Below the pieces are notes generated by a model, which was not told the origin of the DNA, ran no database searches, and saw only the letters and a program-made list of their open reading frames with translations. A stretch of DNA of 64,000 nt from the NCBI RefSeq assembly GCF_014633365.1, contig NC_068352.1, positions 62,001-126,000 on the forward strand, written 5' to 3'. Source of the stretch: Diospyros lotus. Taxonomy: Eukaryota > Streptophyta > Magnoliopsida > Ericales > Ebenaceae. Shown piece by piece: positions 56,101 to 62,900 of this stretch. Position 1 is the first letter of the stretch. Every line of letters begins with the position of its first letter. Both the position numbers and the translations under genes were made by a program.

Positions 56101-56263
56101 TGGCGTTAGCTGCTGCAGTCTGGTTTTGAGCTCGAGCAATCTGGTGATGATTCTGGAGGAGTAGGAGTAGGCAAACAAAGTAGCAGTAAAGTTTGTTCAG
56201 AGCAGCCAACAAGGCAAAGGAGCCCCAGCCGCTCTGCGCCGCCATATAAAGTTTGATTCCCAT
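22731..56263 (-). CDS. LRR-malectin receptor-like kinase (subgroup VIII-2 type), 23 exons
   Basis: Exons in transcript order: 56083-56263, 54845-55025, 53179-53250, 52884-52955, 51237-51308, 50481-50552, 48664-48735, 48477-48548, 48215-48286, 48046-48117, 47864-47935, 47623-47694, 47478-47543, 46742-46807, 45402-45466, 41552-41931, 40825-41026, 40568-40732, 40165-40283, 39661-39871, 39334-39565, 39086-39236, 22731-23126. All 22 introns are GT-AG, phases agree, and the total is 3,135 nt (1,044 residues plus stop) with no internal stop. Domain order is signal peptide, LRRs, malectin, one membrane helix, Ser/Thr kinase. This matches Arabidopsis At1g56140-type proteins of about 1,030 residues. 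Kinase residues visible are [11 protein letters not shown]727, HRD with D823, DFG at 841-843 and APE at 867-869. It should sit in the plasma membrane and signal from an extracellular ligand that is not known. Despite heavy transposon load the coding sequence appears intact. Confidence 0.93.
24270..24274. other. Target-site duplication of outer copia, left (AGCCT)
   Basis: agcct directly before the left LTR, matching 35914-35918 on the other side. Five bases is the normal length for copia integrases. Confidence 0.9.
24275..24476 (-). repeat. 3' LTR of outer copia (202 bp)
   Basis: In element orientation it starts tgtaggaaatgag and ends gtatgtttta, so it ends TA rather than the canonical CA. 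Both LTRs share this ending, so it was present at insertion. Pairs with 35712-35913. Confidence 0.9.
24477..24490 (-). other. Polypurine tract of outer copia
   Basis: The minus strand reads agcttgagggggaa directly before the 3' LTR. The nested copia has nearly the same tract (gcttgagggggag), so the two elements belong to related families. Confidence 0.8.
24484..28723 (-). pseudogene. Outer copia gag-pol remnant
   Basis: Broken frames in order from 28723 down: gag with a zinc knuckle ([14 protein letters not shown]), a GAG-pre-integrase/integrase block ([24 protein letters not shown]), then the reverse transcriptase entry region ([27 protein letters not shown]) and the RNase H end ([17 protein letters not shown]). 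Stop codons and frameshifts break every domain. It cannot encode a working polyprotein. Confidence 0.88.
28719..28723. other. Target-site duplication of nested copia, left (ATACT)
   Basis: atact directly before the left LTR, identical to 33764-33768. It lies inside the outer element's gag. Confidence 0.93.
28724..28998 (-). repeat. 3' LTR of nested copia (275 bp)
   Basis: In element orientation it runs from tgtttgaggaaataaag to gttatttcatca. Pairs with 33489-33763. Confidence 0.95.
28999..29014 (-). other. Polypurine tract of nested copia
   Basis: The minus strand reads ccagcttgagggggag directly before the 3' LTR. Confidence 0.85.
29006..30563 (-). pseudogene. Nested copia reverse transcriptase and RNase H
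   Basis: The frame 29463-30563 shows the copia reverse transcriptase order: [53 protein letters not shown], the catalytic YVDD motif within [11 protein letters not shown], and [19 protein letters not shown]. RNase H continues at 29006-29462 but is split by at least one stop near 29390 and a frame break near 29460. The reverse transcriptase part looks younger than the rest. Confidence 0.93.
30777..31892 (-). pseudogene. Nested copia integrase
   Basis: The GAG-pre-integrase motif ([19 protein letters not shown]), a zinc-type HHCC pattern and the catalytic core ([30 protein letters not shown]) are recognisable, followed by NRLPSKVL and [13 protein letters not shown] stop near 31425 splits the domain into two frames, so it is not functional as it stands. 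Confidence 0.9.
32492..33403 (-). pseudogene. Nested copia gag
   Basis: The ATG at 33403 opens a 147-codon frame with [15 protein letters not shown] and GYLNGTI, typical of copia gag. After a frame break the zinc knuckle ([14 protein letters not shown]) appears at about 32600-32640. Broken by stops between. Confidence 0.88.
33476..33488 (-). other. tRNA primer binding site of nested copia
   Basis: The minus strand reads TGGTATCAGAGCC directly after the 5' LTR, an exact match to the plant initiator-methionine tRNA 3' end complement. Confidence 0.93.
33489..33763 (-). repeat. 5' LTR of nested copia (275 bp)
   Basis: Pairs with 28724-28998; same ends. Confidence 0.95.
33764..33768. other. Target-site duplication of nested copia, right (ATACT)
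   Basis: atact directly after the right LTR. The outer element's gag resumes here. Confidence 0.93.
33769..33930 (-). pseudogene. N-terminal gag remnant of the outer copia
   Basis: The minus strand starts with an ATG near 33926 (MTNSTSS), has an early TAA after about nine codons, then reads [14 protein letters not shown], the gag signature, up to the junction with the nested element. The early stop is one of several inactivating changes. Confidence 0.8.
33960..34629 (-). repeat. GC-rich degenerate tandem repeat in the outer copia leader
   Basis: A GC-rich island in otherwise AT-rich DNA. Phrases such as ggtgatgctgctgaaggcgg and gcacggcggcgcggctgctg recur with 30-75 bp spacing between about 34300 and 34540. 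A minus-strand frame of 116 codons (34219-34569) is Ala/Pro/Gln/His-rich low complexity and is not a credible gene. It lies between the gag start and the MULE, in the element's untranslated leader. Confidence 0.75.
34630..34638. other. Target-site duplication of the MULE, left (ACTCTTGTC)
   Basis: actcttgtc, repeated exactly at 35653-35661. Nine bases is the hallmark of Mutator-type insertion. Confidence 0.92.
34639..35652. mobile_element. Non-autonomous Mutator-like element (MULE), 1,014 bp
   Basis: Long terminal inverted repeats of about 146 bp (34639-34784 and 35506-35652) begin gggaaatttgcaaaaatagga and gagaaatttgcaaaaatagga-like sequence. A perfect 9-bp duplication flanks it. The interior has no transposase. 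It holds a CT-rich stretch ending gccattgcag before gtaattt (34786-34903), which looks like a captured 5' exon with a splice donor, then a dense GATATC palindrome array. It is nested in the leader of the outer copia. Confidence 0.93.
34947..35152. repeat. Array of twelve GATATC palindromes inside the MULE
   Basis: GATATC occurs 12 times in about 205 bp, usually followed or preceded by tgttaa/ttaaca, so the units gatatctgttaa and ttaacagatatc alternate on both strands. The stretch can fold into many hairpins. Random sequence would give one GATATC in about 4 kb. Confidence 0.9.
35653..35661. other. Target-site duplication of the MULE, right (ACTCTTGTC)
   Basis: Exact repeat of 34630-34638. Confidence 0.92.
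35698..35711 (-). other. tRNA primer binding site of outer copia
   Basis: The minus strand reads TGGTATTAGAGCCA directly after the 5' LTR. It matches the initiator-methionine primer site with one C-to-T change. Confidence 0.85.
35712..35913 (-). repeat. 5' LTR of outer copia (202 bp)
   Basis: Pairs with 24275-24476; about 11 differences. Confidence 0.9.
35914..35918. other. Target-site duplication of outer copia, right (AGCCT)
   Basis: agcct directly after the right LTR. Confidence 0.9.
36103..36306. mobile_element. MITE with 32-bp terminal inverted repeats
   Basis: The left end 'attctcctatccaaaaatat' is mirrored at the right end by its inverse with about three mismatches ('atattttaataggagaat'). 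Total length is 204 bp, AT-rich, with no coding. TCA flanks both sides, a possible 3-bp duplication. A second partial copy of the same terminus follows at about 36322-36445. Confidence 0.75.
37291..37295. other. Target-site duplication of the solo LTR, left (AAAAA)
   Basis: Five A residues before the LTR start, matched at 38962-38966. Low complexity weakens this evidence. Confidence 0.6.
37848..38222 (+). repeat. Array of about sixteen GTCGACTAT-type palindromic units in the LTR U3
   Basis: Units of two kinds recur with irregular 15-40 bp spacing: ctgt(c/t)gactatg and atagtcgactatg. Eight copies keep the full GTCGAC palindrome; others read GTTGAC, GTCAAC or GTCGAT. Most variants differ by C-to-T or G-to-A at the CpG, as expected from deamination of methylated cytosine. 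The array ends about 90 bp before the TATA box. Confidence 0.9.
38310..38318 (+). promoter_or_regulatory. TATA box of the solo LTR
   Basis: ttataaata, preceded by the repeat array and followed by leader-like sequence, in the position expected for the LTR promoter. Transcription from it would run toward kinase exon 22 in antisense. Confidence 0.65.
39086..40283 (-). CDS. Receptor kinase exons 19-22: kinase subdomains I-IX
   Basis: Exon 19 (40165-40283) gives the glycine loop [10 protein letters not shown]. Exon 20 (39661-39871) gives VAVKQL with K727 and the N-lobe. Exon 21 (39334-39565) gives [12 protein letters not shown] and DFGLAKLYD. Exon 22 (39086-39236) gives [20 protein letters not shown] and ends at LLEW in phase 0. 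All residues for phosphotransfer are present, and HRD marks it as an RD kinase. The donor after exon 22 is gtatca, opening the 16-kb last intron. Confidence 0.94.
40568..40732 (-). CDS. Receptor kinase exon 18: transmembrane helix
   Basis: Residues 621-675. A Ser/Thr/Asn-rich stalk leads into a hydrophobic stretch at about 639-663 ([15 protein letters not shown] and onward), followed by the stop-transfer RRRKR. The exon ends ATGAAG before gtaata, phase 1. Confidence 0.92.
40825..45466 (-). CDS. Receptor kinase exons 15-17: linker and malectin domain
   Basis: Exon 15 (45402-45466) carries [11 protein letters not shown], the cysteine linker after the LRRs. Exons 16 (41552-41931) and 17 (40825-41026) encode residues 427-620: [12 protein letters not shown], the core [48 protein letters not shown] and [11 protein letters not shown]. 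These are hallmarks of the malectin fold, which binds carbohydrate in animals and is suspected to do so in plant receptors. The 3.5-kb intron between exons 15 and 16 holds a LINE relic and a TRIM-like element. Confidence 0.92.
41049..41130. repeat. GA-rich low-complexity tract in intron 16
   Basis: gagagagagaaagagagaga followed by AAAG/AAGAA repeats. Reading frames through it are artefacts of the repeat. Confidence 0.85.
42890..43545 (+). mobile_element. Decayed RTE-like LINE, 3' end of reverse transcriptase
   Basis: Read in three frames because of frameshifts: [18 protein letters not shown], then [39 protein letters not shown] and [16 protein letters not shown], the conserved C-terminal region of plant non-LTR reverse transcriptases. 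It ends 'gtcgaccccacgtggttgg' and then attgttgttgttgtttg, the GTT-repeat tail typical of RTE-type elements. It lies opposite to the host gene and is 5' truncated. Confidence 0.85.
44133..45094 (-). mobile_element. TRIM-like element with short terminal direct repeats
   Basis: Direct repeats of 82 bp (44133-44214) and 90 bp (45005-45094) share tgttgaattgttaaccacca, then gatctaaaagcttaag and tttttactctca. In minus orientation they start TG and end CA. The right repeat is followed by TGGTATCAAAG, close to the initiator-methionine primer site. The 790-bp interior is non-coding. No 5-bp duplication is found, so the ends may be eroded. Confidence 0.5.
46391..46432 (+). mobile_element. RTE/SINE 3' tail fragment in intron 14
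   Basis: gaccccatatagtaggataa followed by atgttgttgttg, the same tail as at 43490-43545 and, inverted, at 46996-47060. Only about 40 bp are recognisable. Confidence 0.5.
46742..53250 (-). CDS. Receptor kinase exons 3-14: LRR block, one repeat per exon
   Basis: Residues 121-405 on twelve exons. Exons 3-12 are all exactly 72 nt (24 codons) and all in phase 2; exons 13 and 14 are 66 nt. Each encodes about one LRR, shifted so that the intron falls after the second base of a hydrophobic (mostly Leu) codon. Recognisable repeats include [51 protein letters not shown] and [15 protein letters not shown]. This array forms the solenoid of the ectodomain. Two introns exceed 1.5 kb because of inserted elements (intron 4 at 51309-52883 and intron 6 at 48736-50480). 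Confidence 0.93.
46996..47225 (-). mobile_element. RTE-type LINE 3' end in intron 13
   Basis: On the minus strand it carries 'ccactgccggttccaagtcc', then ggttgcgttaggtagccgac, 'gtagccgaccccacatagtg' and a GTTGTTGTTGTTG tail. These are widespread plant RTE 3' sequences. It is the 3' 230 bp only. Confidence 0.7.
48736..50480 (-). other. Intron 6 of the receptor kinase (1,745 bp)
   Basis: Contains a probable inverted-repeat element at 49681-50371 and a (GTT)n run at about 50063-50088. No gene is present. Confidence 0.7.
49681..50371. mobile_element. Possible non-autonomous inverted-repeat element in intron 6
   Basis: The left end 'aggagctagaaatatgggtg' followed by agagggggcaaac is partly mirrored at the right by the inverse of 'cctctcaccctctggctccc'. 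The match has gaps. No clean target duplication was found. Confidence 0.35.
51370..52825. mobile_element. Foldback-type element with long imperfect inverted repeats
   Basis: The left arm (about 51370-51530) and the inverse of the right arm (about 52640-52825) share gtacaa(a/g)aata(t/c)tg(t/c)aatcagtgg, caaaccca(t/g)tga and ccatgctttcagt, with small gaps. The interior has two direct copies of ttatcagtggcgg (near 51740 and 52418) and no transposase. Exact ends and class are uncertain. Confidence 0.55.
51772..51794. repeat. Homopolymer run of 23 C
   Basis: An unbroken C run inside the foldback element. Its true length is doubtful because such runs are error-prone to sequence. Confidence 0.9.
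53567..53571. other. Target-site duplication of intron 2 solo LTR, left (ATAAC)
   Basis: ataac directly before the LTR, exact match at 54404-54408. Confidence 0.85.
53572..54403 (+). mobile_element. Solo LTR of a copia element in intron 2 (832 bp)
   Basis: It starts tggtgaaggtgaagcacc and ends ttgtgctcaaca, with a perfect ATAAC duplication. It carries 'gacatagcccatttttgtgg' and gtgaaccacggtaaatctt, phrases common in plant copia LTRs, and a possible TATA region (ctttataagg, near 53810). No internal sequence remains. Orientation is opposite to the host gene. Confidence 0.85.
54404..54408. other. Target-site duplication of intron 2 solo LTR, right (ATAAC)
   Basis: ataac directly after the LTR. 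Confidence 0.85.
54845..55025 (-). CDS. Receptor kinase exon 2: N-terminal cap of the ectodomain
   Basis: Residues 61-121. It reads [13 protein letters not shown], then [14 protein letters not shown] and [10 protein letters not shown], the conserved Cys-bearing N-cap before the LRRs. Acceptor gggcag, donor gtaagc, phases 1 to 2. Spacing of the Cys residues matches the family. Confidence 0.92.
55026..56082 (-). other. Intron 1 of the receptor kinase (1,057 bp)
   Basis: AT-rich. Contains a GGCC-rich spot with repeated catgccaatgcc phrases (55178-55225), a (TA)n run near 55531-55548, and a (GA)n plus G-rich run (56031-56074) just inside the donor. No gene. Confidence 0.8.
56083..56263 (-). CDS. 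Receptor kinase exon 1: signal peptide
   Basis: Residues 1-60, ATG at 56263. A hydrophobic core ([13 protein letters not shown], about 25-37) precedes a likely cleavage after ARA near residue 45. A second in-frame ATG at residue 7 (56245) is an alternative start that keeps the core. The exon ends CCGAAG before gtaaac, phase 1. Confidence 0.88.
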
Positions 56264-57068
56264 ATTACTTCCTTAATTTCCTCGATCGACTGGCGCCCAC
56301 AGATGCAAATAATTAGAGGGAGGCAGCAGCAGCAGGAGGGCTGCTTAATTTCTGCTTGTCTTGTGCATTATTACTTAATTTGAGAGAGCGACCGATGGGA
56401 ATGGGATGGAGGGCAGTTGGAGGGGACCTCACCTTCTCGATCCAAAGAACAAGATTGGGCTATCGCCGGTCAAACAAATGCATCTCTCTCTCTCTCTCTC
56501 TCCCACCTACCCTACTTGTTTCATTAACTTTCTAGCCTTCTGACCTCGTCCTCAGAAAGCTAACCAGTTAAAAAAAGGATGCTTTCATTCATTATGCACA
56601 ATTGAGCTTGATTGTCCTGTGGTTCATTATTTCCATAAAAAATGTCCACCGGAGGTGGAGGTGGGGGCGGCGGCGGCGGCCGTTGTCGTGGTGGGGCTGA
56701 TGGTGGACGGACGACCCGTTCAACTAAAAAAAAAAATAAACAGCCGGGTGGGTGCTCCTGTCACATCACGTTAATCCTCCCTCTATTGCACAAACTTTCC
56801 CAACTTATCGTCTTACTATAGCTTTATTATTATTCTAATAATCACATCACACGCATGGTTGAATTTAATTAGTATTAGTAACAGTGACGATAATAATTGT
56901 CAGCCTTATGACAACTAGAACATGCCCAATTGTCTTAGTAAAATTTAATATTCTTCCTTCACCAACTGATTGATATTTGTCTTTCTATAATATTAGGTTT
57001 GTCCCAAAGGTACACCGTACGTACACCACTTTTCCCACCGTCAAGTCAATTACCTAATTGCAATATAT
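56264..57068 (-). promoter_or_regulatory. 5' flank and probable promoter of the receptor kinase
   Basis: About 800 bp between the ATG and the next transposon. It has a (CT)n run at 56483-56502 (GA-rich on the gene strand), a W-box core TTGACC on the gene strand at 56468-56473, and a GGC-rich block at 56651-56685. W-boxes are WRKY sites common in defence receptors; one copy is weak evidence. No TATA box can be fixed with confidence. Confidence 0.45.
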
Positions 57069-57127
57069 TAGGATAAGAACTCCAGCGCTAATTTGCTGTC
57101 TAATAATATTTTATATCAAATTTTTTA

Positions 57128-57957
57128 ATATTAAATTAGTATTTTTGGTGTCCAATAATATTTTACATCAATTTTTTTAATATTAAATTAGTGTTATCTT
57201 TAAAGAATCTTTAAAGAATATTTTACAAATAAATATTTAATAAATATTAATTTATTTATTTAACTTAGCATAATATAATTAAAAATAATTAGTCATATTT
57301 TATAAAAAAATTAAAAATTATGAGTAATTTTTAATTTTTTTTACAAAATATGTTATTCTAATTATTTTTCTTACTAATTTTTTAAAAATAAAATTGCATG
57401 AACTACGTAAAGAGAATACAATTTTACAGAAAAATGTGAATTCCATAAAAAATTTAATGGTACGTTATGCTATTCAAAGTGAATAAATGAGAATTTGTGA
57501 AAAAATGATTCGTGAGCAACAATTTCAAGAAGGAAGCGGATCATAAAATTCATTTGGACAGTATTTTGATGGTTATGGAGGAAATGTGAATAACCTTCCG
57601 AATTTTTAAATGATAGTTTAGAATTAAGAATAGAAAGTATTTTATTTTTAAGCCATATTATTTTTTTTATTTTAAACTTTTTTTCTATTTTTATCATATA
57701 TTTTTAATTTAAGTTAATGGAAATGTTATTGCTTTTATTATATTATTATTGAGTTTTTCATTAAGAATATTTTCTTTCTATCAATTAATGATTGAAATAA
57801 AAAACTTTCGTATACATAAACAAAAATAGTTCATTTTATATTAACATGGTATTTATAAAATATATTCAATATTTTAAAATATATTCAATATTATACTCAT
57901 TTTATAGATCTTAATAAAATATTTCCATCTACATATATATTTTATAAAAAAAATTTG
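57128..57957. repeat. 830-bp tandem repeat, copy 1
   Basis: Begins tattaaattagtatttttgg and ends in aaaatttga. About 99% identical to copy 2 by eye. Confidence 0.9.
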
Positions 57958-58788
57958 ATATTAAATTAGTATTTTTGGTGTCCAAAAATATTTTACATCA
58001 ATTTTTTTAATATTAAATTAGTGTTATCTTTAAAGAATCTTTCAAGAATATTTTACAAATAAATATTTAATAAATATTAATTTATTTATTTAACTTAGCA
58101 TAATATAATTAAAAATAATTAGTCATATTTTATAAAAAAATTAAAAATTATGAGTAATTTTTAATTTTTTTTACAAAATATGTTATTCTAATTATTTTTC
58201 TTACTAATTTTTTAAAAATAAAATTGCATGAACTACGTAAAGAGAATACAATTTTACAGAAAAATGTGAATTCCATAAAAAATTTAATGGTACGTTATGC
58301 TATTCAAAGTGAATAAATGAGAATTTGTGAAAAAATGATTCGTGAGCAACAATTTCAAGAAGGAAGCGGATCATAAAATTCATTTGGACAGTATTTTGAT
58401 GGTTATGGAGGAAATGTGAATAACCTTCCGAATTTTTAAATGATAGTTTAGAATTAAGAATAGAAAGCATTTTATTTTTAAGCCATATTATTTTTTTTAT
58501 TTTAAACTTTTTTTCTATTTTTATCATATATTTTTAATTTAAGTTAATGGAAATGTTATTGCTTTTATTATATTATTATTGAGTTTTTGCATTAAGAATA
58601 TTTTCTTTCTATCAATTAATGATTGAAATAAAAAACTTTCGTATACATAAACAAAAATAGTTCATTTTATATTAACATGGTATTTATAAAATATATTCAA
58701 TATTTTAAAATATATTCAATATTATACTCATTTTATAGATCTTAATAAAATATTTCCATCTACATATATATTTTATAAAAAAAATTTG
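57958..58788. repeat. 830-bp tandem repeat, copy 2
   Basis: Same unit as copy 1; differs at only a few bases, such as one extra base near 58589. Confidence 0.9.
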
Positions 58789-59613
58789 ATATTAAATTAG
58801 TATTTTTGGTGTCCAAAAATATTTTACATCAATTTTTTTAATATTAAATTAGTGTTATCTTTAAAGAATCTTTAAAGAATATTTTACAAATAAATATTTA
58901 ATAAATATTAATTAATTTATTTAACTTAGCATAATATAATTAAAAATAATTAGTCATATTTTATAAAAAAATTAAAAATTATGAGTAATTTTTAATTTTT
59001 TTTACAAAATATGTTATTCTAATTAATTTTCTTACTAATTTTTTAAAAATAAAGTTGCATGAACTGCGTAAAGAGAATACAATTTTACAGAAAAATGTGA
59101 ATTCCATAAAAAATTCAATGGTACGTTATGCTATTCAAAGTGAATAAATGAGAATTTGTGAAAAAATGATTCATGAGCAACAATTTCAAAGAGGAAGCGG
59201 ATCATAAAATTCATTTGGACAGTATTTTGATAGTTATGGAGGAAATGTGATTGACCTTCCAAATTTTTAAATGATAGTTTAGAATTAAGAATAGAAAGCA
59301 TTTTATTTTTAAGTCATGTTATTTTTTTATTTTAAACTTTTTTTCTATTTTTATCATATATTTTTAATTTAAGTTAATGGAAATGTTATTGCTTTTATTA
59401 TATTATCATTGAGTTTTTGCATTAAGAATATTTTCTTTCTATCAATTAATGATTGAAATAAAAAACTTTCATATACATAAACAAAAATAGTTCATTTTAT
59501 ATTAACATGGTATTTATAAAATATATTCAATATTTTAAAATATATTCAATATTATACTCATTTTATAGATCTTAATAAAATATTTCCATCTATATATATA
59601 TTTTATAAAAATT
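58789..59613. repeat. 830-bp tandem repeat, copy 3
   Basis: More diverged than copies 1 and 2 from each other (for example gcatgaactgcg, ttgaccttcc, one lost T), yet full length. It was therefore separated earlier. Confidence 0.9.
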
Positions 59614-59908
59614 TAATTTATATTTCTAATTATTAATTAAAATATACAAATATAATAAAAGTGATAAAGGATATAAAAACAATAATATTTTAAAGTTATA
59701 CAAAGAGAGGAAAAATTAGAAATAAAAAAAAAAAAAAAGTTGGTGTTGGTGAATAGTATAACATCACTCAACACCAAATTTGGACATTAGAAATTGTGCT
59801 CAACACCAAAATAGTGTATTTATTGGAGAGTTGTTTTACACCAAATTGAAGTTCCGCTCGATCTGCTACTCCATTAGAGTTGTTCTAAGTGTAACCAAAC
59901 TTATCCTA

Positions 59909-62900
59909 GCGGGTGGACTTAAAAATATTTATAGTTTTAGATAAGAGTTATTTTGATGGTATTTTAATAATATAAATAAATATTTAAAATTTATTTTTCT
60001 GAATTTTTAGGATATAAAATAATCAATTAAATTTTTGTATTCAATTTTAGAAAATAAATATTTTTCCATTGATAAAAGAAAAAATTTAAAAATGTAAGAG
60101 TTGGATAAGTATAATATGTGGAAAGTCTATGGCCAAATTTTGTAAATTAAAATTTGTCAATTTACTTTTTTTTTTCTTTAATATCCAAATTAGTGCAGAT
60201 TCTCCAAATGAAGTTTTTGTCGTCCAAAAAATCATTTTATCAAATTGTTTCCCTAAAATTACGTTACTTTGCTTTTTCTTTTTTGTTACGTTACTGGTTT
60301 ACACATTGCTACTCATTATTTAAAATTGAAAATTGATATGTAAATTTGAGGAGTTGAGGAACCTGTTCACCTAAATAATATCTCACTATTTACTACCTAA
60401 TGTTGAAAAGTGATTTGAAAACTTGAAATGTTGGGAGCTTTCTCGTTTAGACAATATCTCACTATTCATTATTTAATATTGAAAAATGATCTGTGGAGTT
60501 AAGGATATGGGGGCTTTTCTTGTCCAAATAGAACAACAAAATAAACGACACATAAATTCAAACAAAAACCATCTTGAAATAGAATTAGAGATTTAGTATC
60601 TTAAGAAATAAAAAAAATAAAATTTAAATAATTAATTATAAAAATGAGTGATTTTTGGACCCCTATTTTTTTGGAGTCAGCCTATGAGCCGAGCCTACCT
60701 AATGATCCAATAATTTGTTAATTTGTAATGTAATAAATAATTAATTGCACACACCTTTTAAAATCTTGATAAATGACATCAAATATATTTATTATAATTT
60801 TTAAAGCTAGTTGAGATGATGATTTATTTATCATAATAAATACGAGGTTATTTGTTCAAACTTTCTCATATTCTTTAGTGTTAACATTCTTCTTTAATTT
60901 TTTGTGTGCCAAGGAAAACCATACACTTTATATTTAGTTAAGTGTATTTATTGAGTATCTTCAACACATGTTATATAAAGTGACTATCAATAGTATAGGA
61001 GAAATATCTCGTGAATAACCAATATAGAAATATTGAGATGATGAGGCATCTACTACTTTATTTATACAATATAATAAAAAGAAAAAGGAAAAGTAACTCC
61101 TATCTCACCCATTGTAAAGCCATTTTCACAAATTATCTTGAACTATAGGCAAAGTAACTACATGTATAAAAGTCTAACGAAACTATAGCCAAAGATCCTG
61201 AATGTACAATGAATCACTTCTCTTGTACCCTTATTAGTGTTTTCCTTCTTTATTTTTATCAAAATAGTCTCACTTGTCATGTAATACTTAATAGATATAA
61301 AAGTACATTGAGTAACATAGTCTTATAATTAAGAAAAAAAATTAAAAAAGAATTCTTGCTTTTCTTATTATTATTATATGAATTTTATGATAGAAGTATC
61401 TTGCTTCTACTATTATTAAATTGGACATTGGACCTCTAAATTCAAAACGAGCCTATATACTTAAAAAAATCCTATAAGCCCATTTTTTAACGCGCTTGGG
61501 GCTTCATTTGGACCTACTTTACAACCCATTAGATAGAACTAATAATTTAAGGGTTCACCATGCATGGGCTTTGATTTAAAGATTGGGCTCAAACGAGCGA
61601 GCGAGCCTTATTTCTTGGGCCTACCTCTAAACTCGCTTTCAAGCTAATGTCAGTCTAACCAATCCAATGTATAGAAAACTTGACGATGGGAATATTGGAT
61701 CCAAAAAGAAAGAGATTCATAGTTCAAAGATCAGGTTGGTTGGTTGGGGTCCAACCACGGTGGAATGGAGATTTTGTTTTTCCTCAAAAACTGAATAACT
61801 CACTGTTTTGAACCTTTAAAATGTCCATTTGAGTCCAAACTCATCTTGTCCAAAACCAAACCCCAGACTGTGCTTTGCTTATATATCCATTTAATCCATA
61901 AGAAAGAAAAATGGTAATCAGCATTGATGATGGTATATGAGATCCATCATCACAACATTTTTTTTTTATGCGACCAGTTATGAAAAAAGGGCAGTAGTGA
62001 CTCTATTGGTATAATATCTTACCCTCAAATTAGTAGAATAAATGAGTTAATGAGTAGTGAAAGTATGGTGTTTTACTTGTAAAGTTCTCACTCTTACATA
62101 GGCAAAGTAAATCGGAATATTTAAAATTATCTTTGAGATTCTTACCTTAATTACCTTGACTTATAGCAAATCTATCATAACCAAATAGAGATGGCATTGG
62201 GTTTAGATGATAGGAGTTGAGTTTTTCAAAAATAAAGTGAGTTAAGATGTTCAAAATTAAATTTTTTAAATTCTTAAGTTCAAATATCTTGAGTTAGTGG
62301 CAAATTTATCGAGCCAAAAGTATCTCTTAAGCTTTTAGGTCTAGTTATCTTAGATTATGCCAATTGGGGTTGAATTTTTCGAGATTAAAATCTGAAAATT
62401 AGATCCTATTGATTTATTTATTAAATTCAAATTAAATAAGAGGATACATATCTCTCTAGTACTTATCAATGAGAATACATGAGAATGTAAAATTTATTAT
62501 TTCATAAGAACATATTAATAATTTTACCCTTTTTGGTATTGTAAATTATTTGGTATTTTAAATGGTGTATAGAGACTTTGTTCCACATTGATAGGATAGA
62601 AAACTTTCCTCATCTTTTTATATACATTGAACCTATTTAGATTTATGACTGTTGTGAAAAAGTCGAGTCTTGCGCACATGAAATTGGGCCAACCCAAAGC
62701 AAAATTGACAATTTTCCCTTCCCCCTTGGACTGAGTTAGAGAGCACATTGTAATCTTTTGTTTAATTTTTTTTTTCTAACCTTACTCGAGAATGTTCTAA
62801 ATTCGTCTTCAATAATTGAGAGAGAACAGTCTCTACTAACCAATTCTTTCCTTCTTATCTTTTTCTTTTCCATTTAAACTAGCCTCCAGTTGCCAATTTC

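Larger units (their letters stand above)
57069..59908. mobile_element. Large non-coding element with internal 830-bp triplication
   Basis: The left edge (taggataag then aactccagcgctaattt) and the inverse of the right edge (taggataag ... aacaactctaatggagtag) match with a gap, giving candidate inverted termini. The interior consists of three tandem 830-bp copies plus a short AT-rich right part. Minus-strand frames of 75 codons in copies 1 and 2 are duplicated by the repeat and not credible genes. A target duplication was not found, so the outer limits are provisional. Confidence 0.5.

Noticed and set aside
57470..58527. Two almost identical 75-codon minus-strand frames 830 bp apart, as a duplicated gene
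   Set aside because: They are explained by the tandem repeat. The third copy does not keep the frame, and composition is that of AT-rich non-coding DNA.
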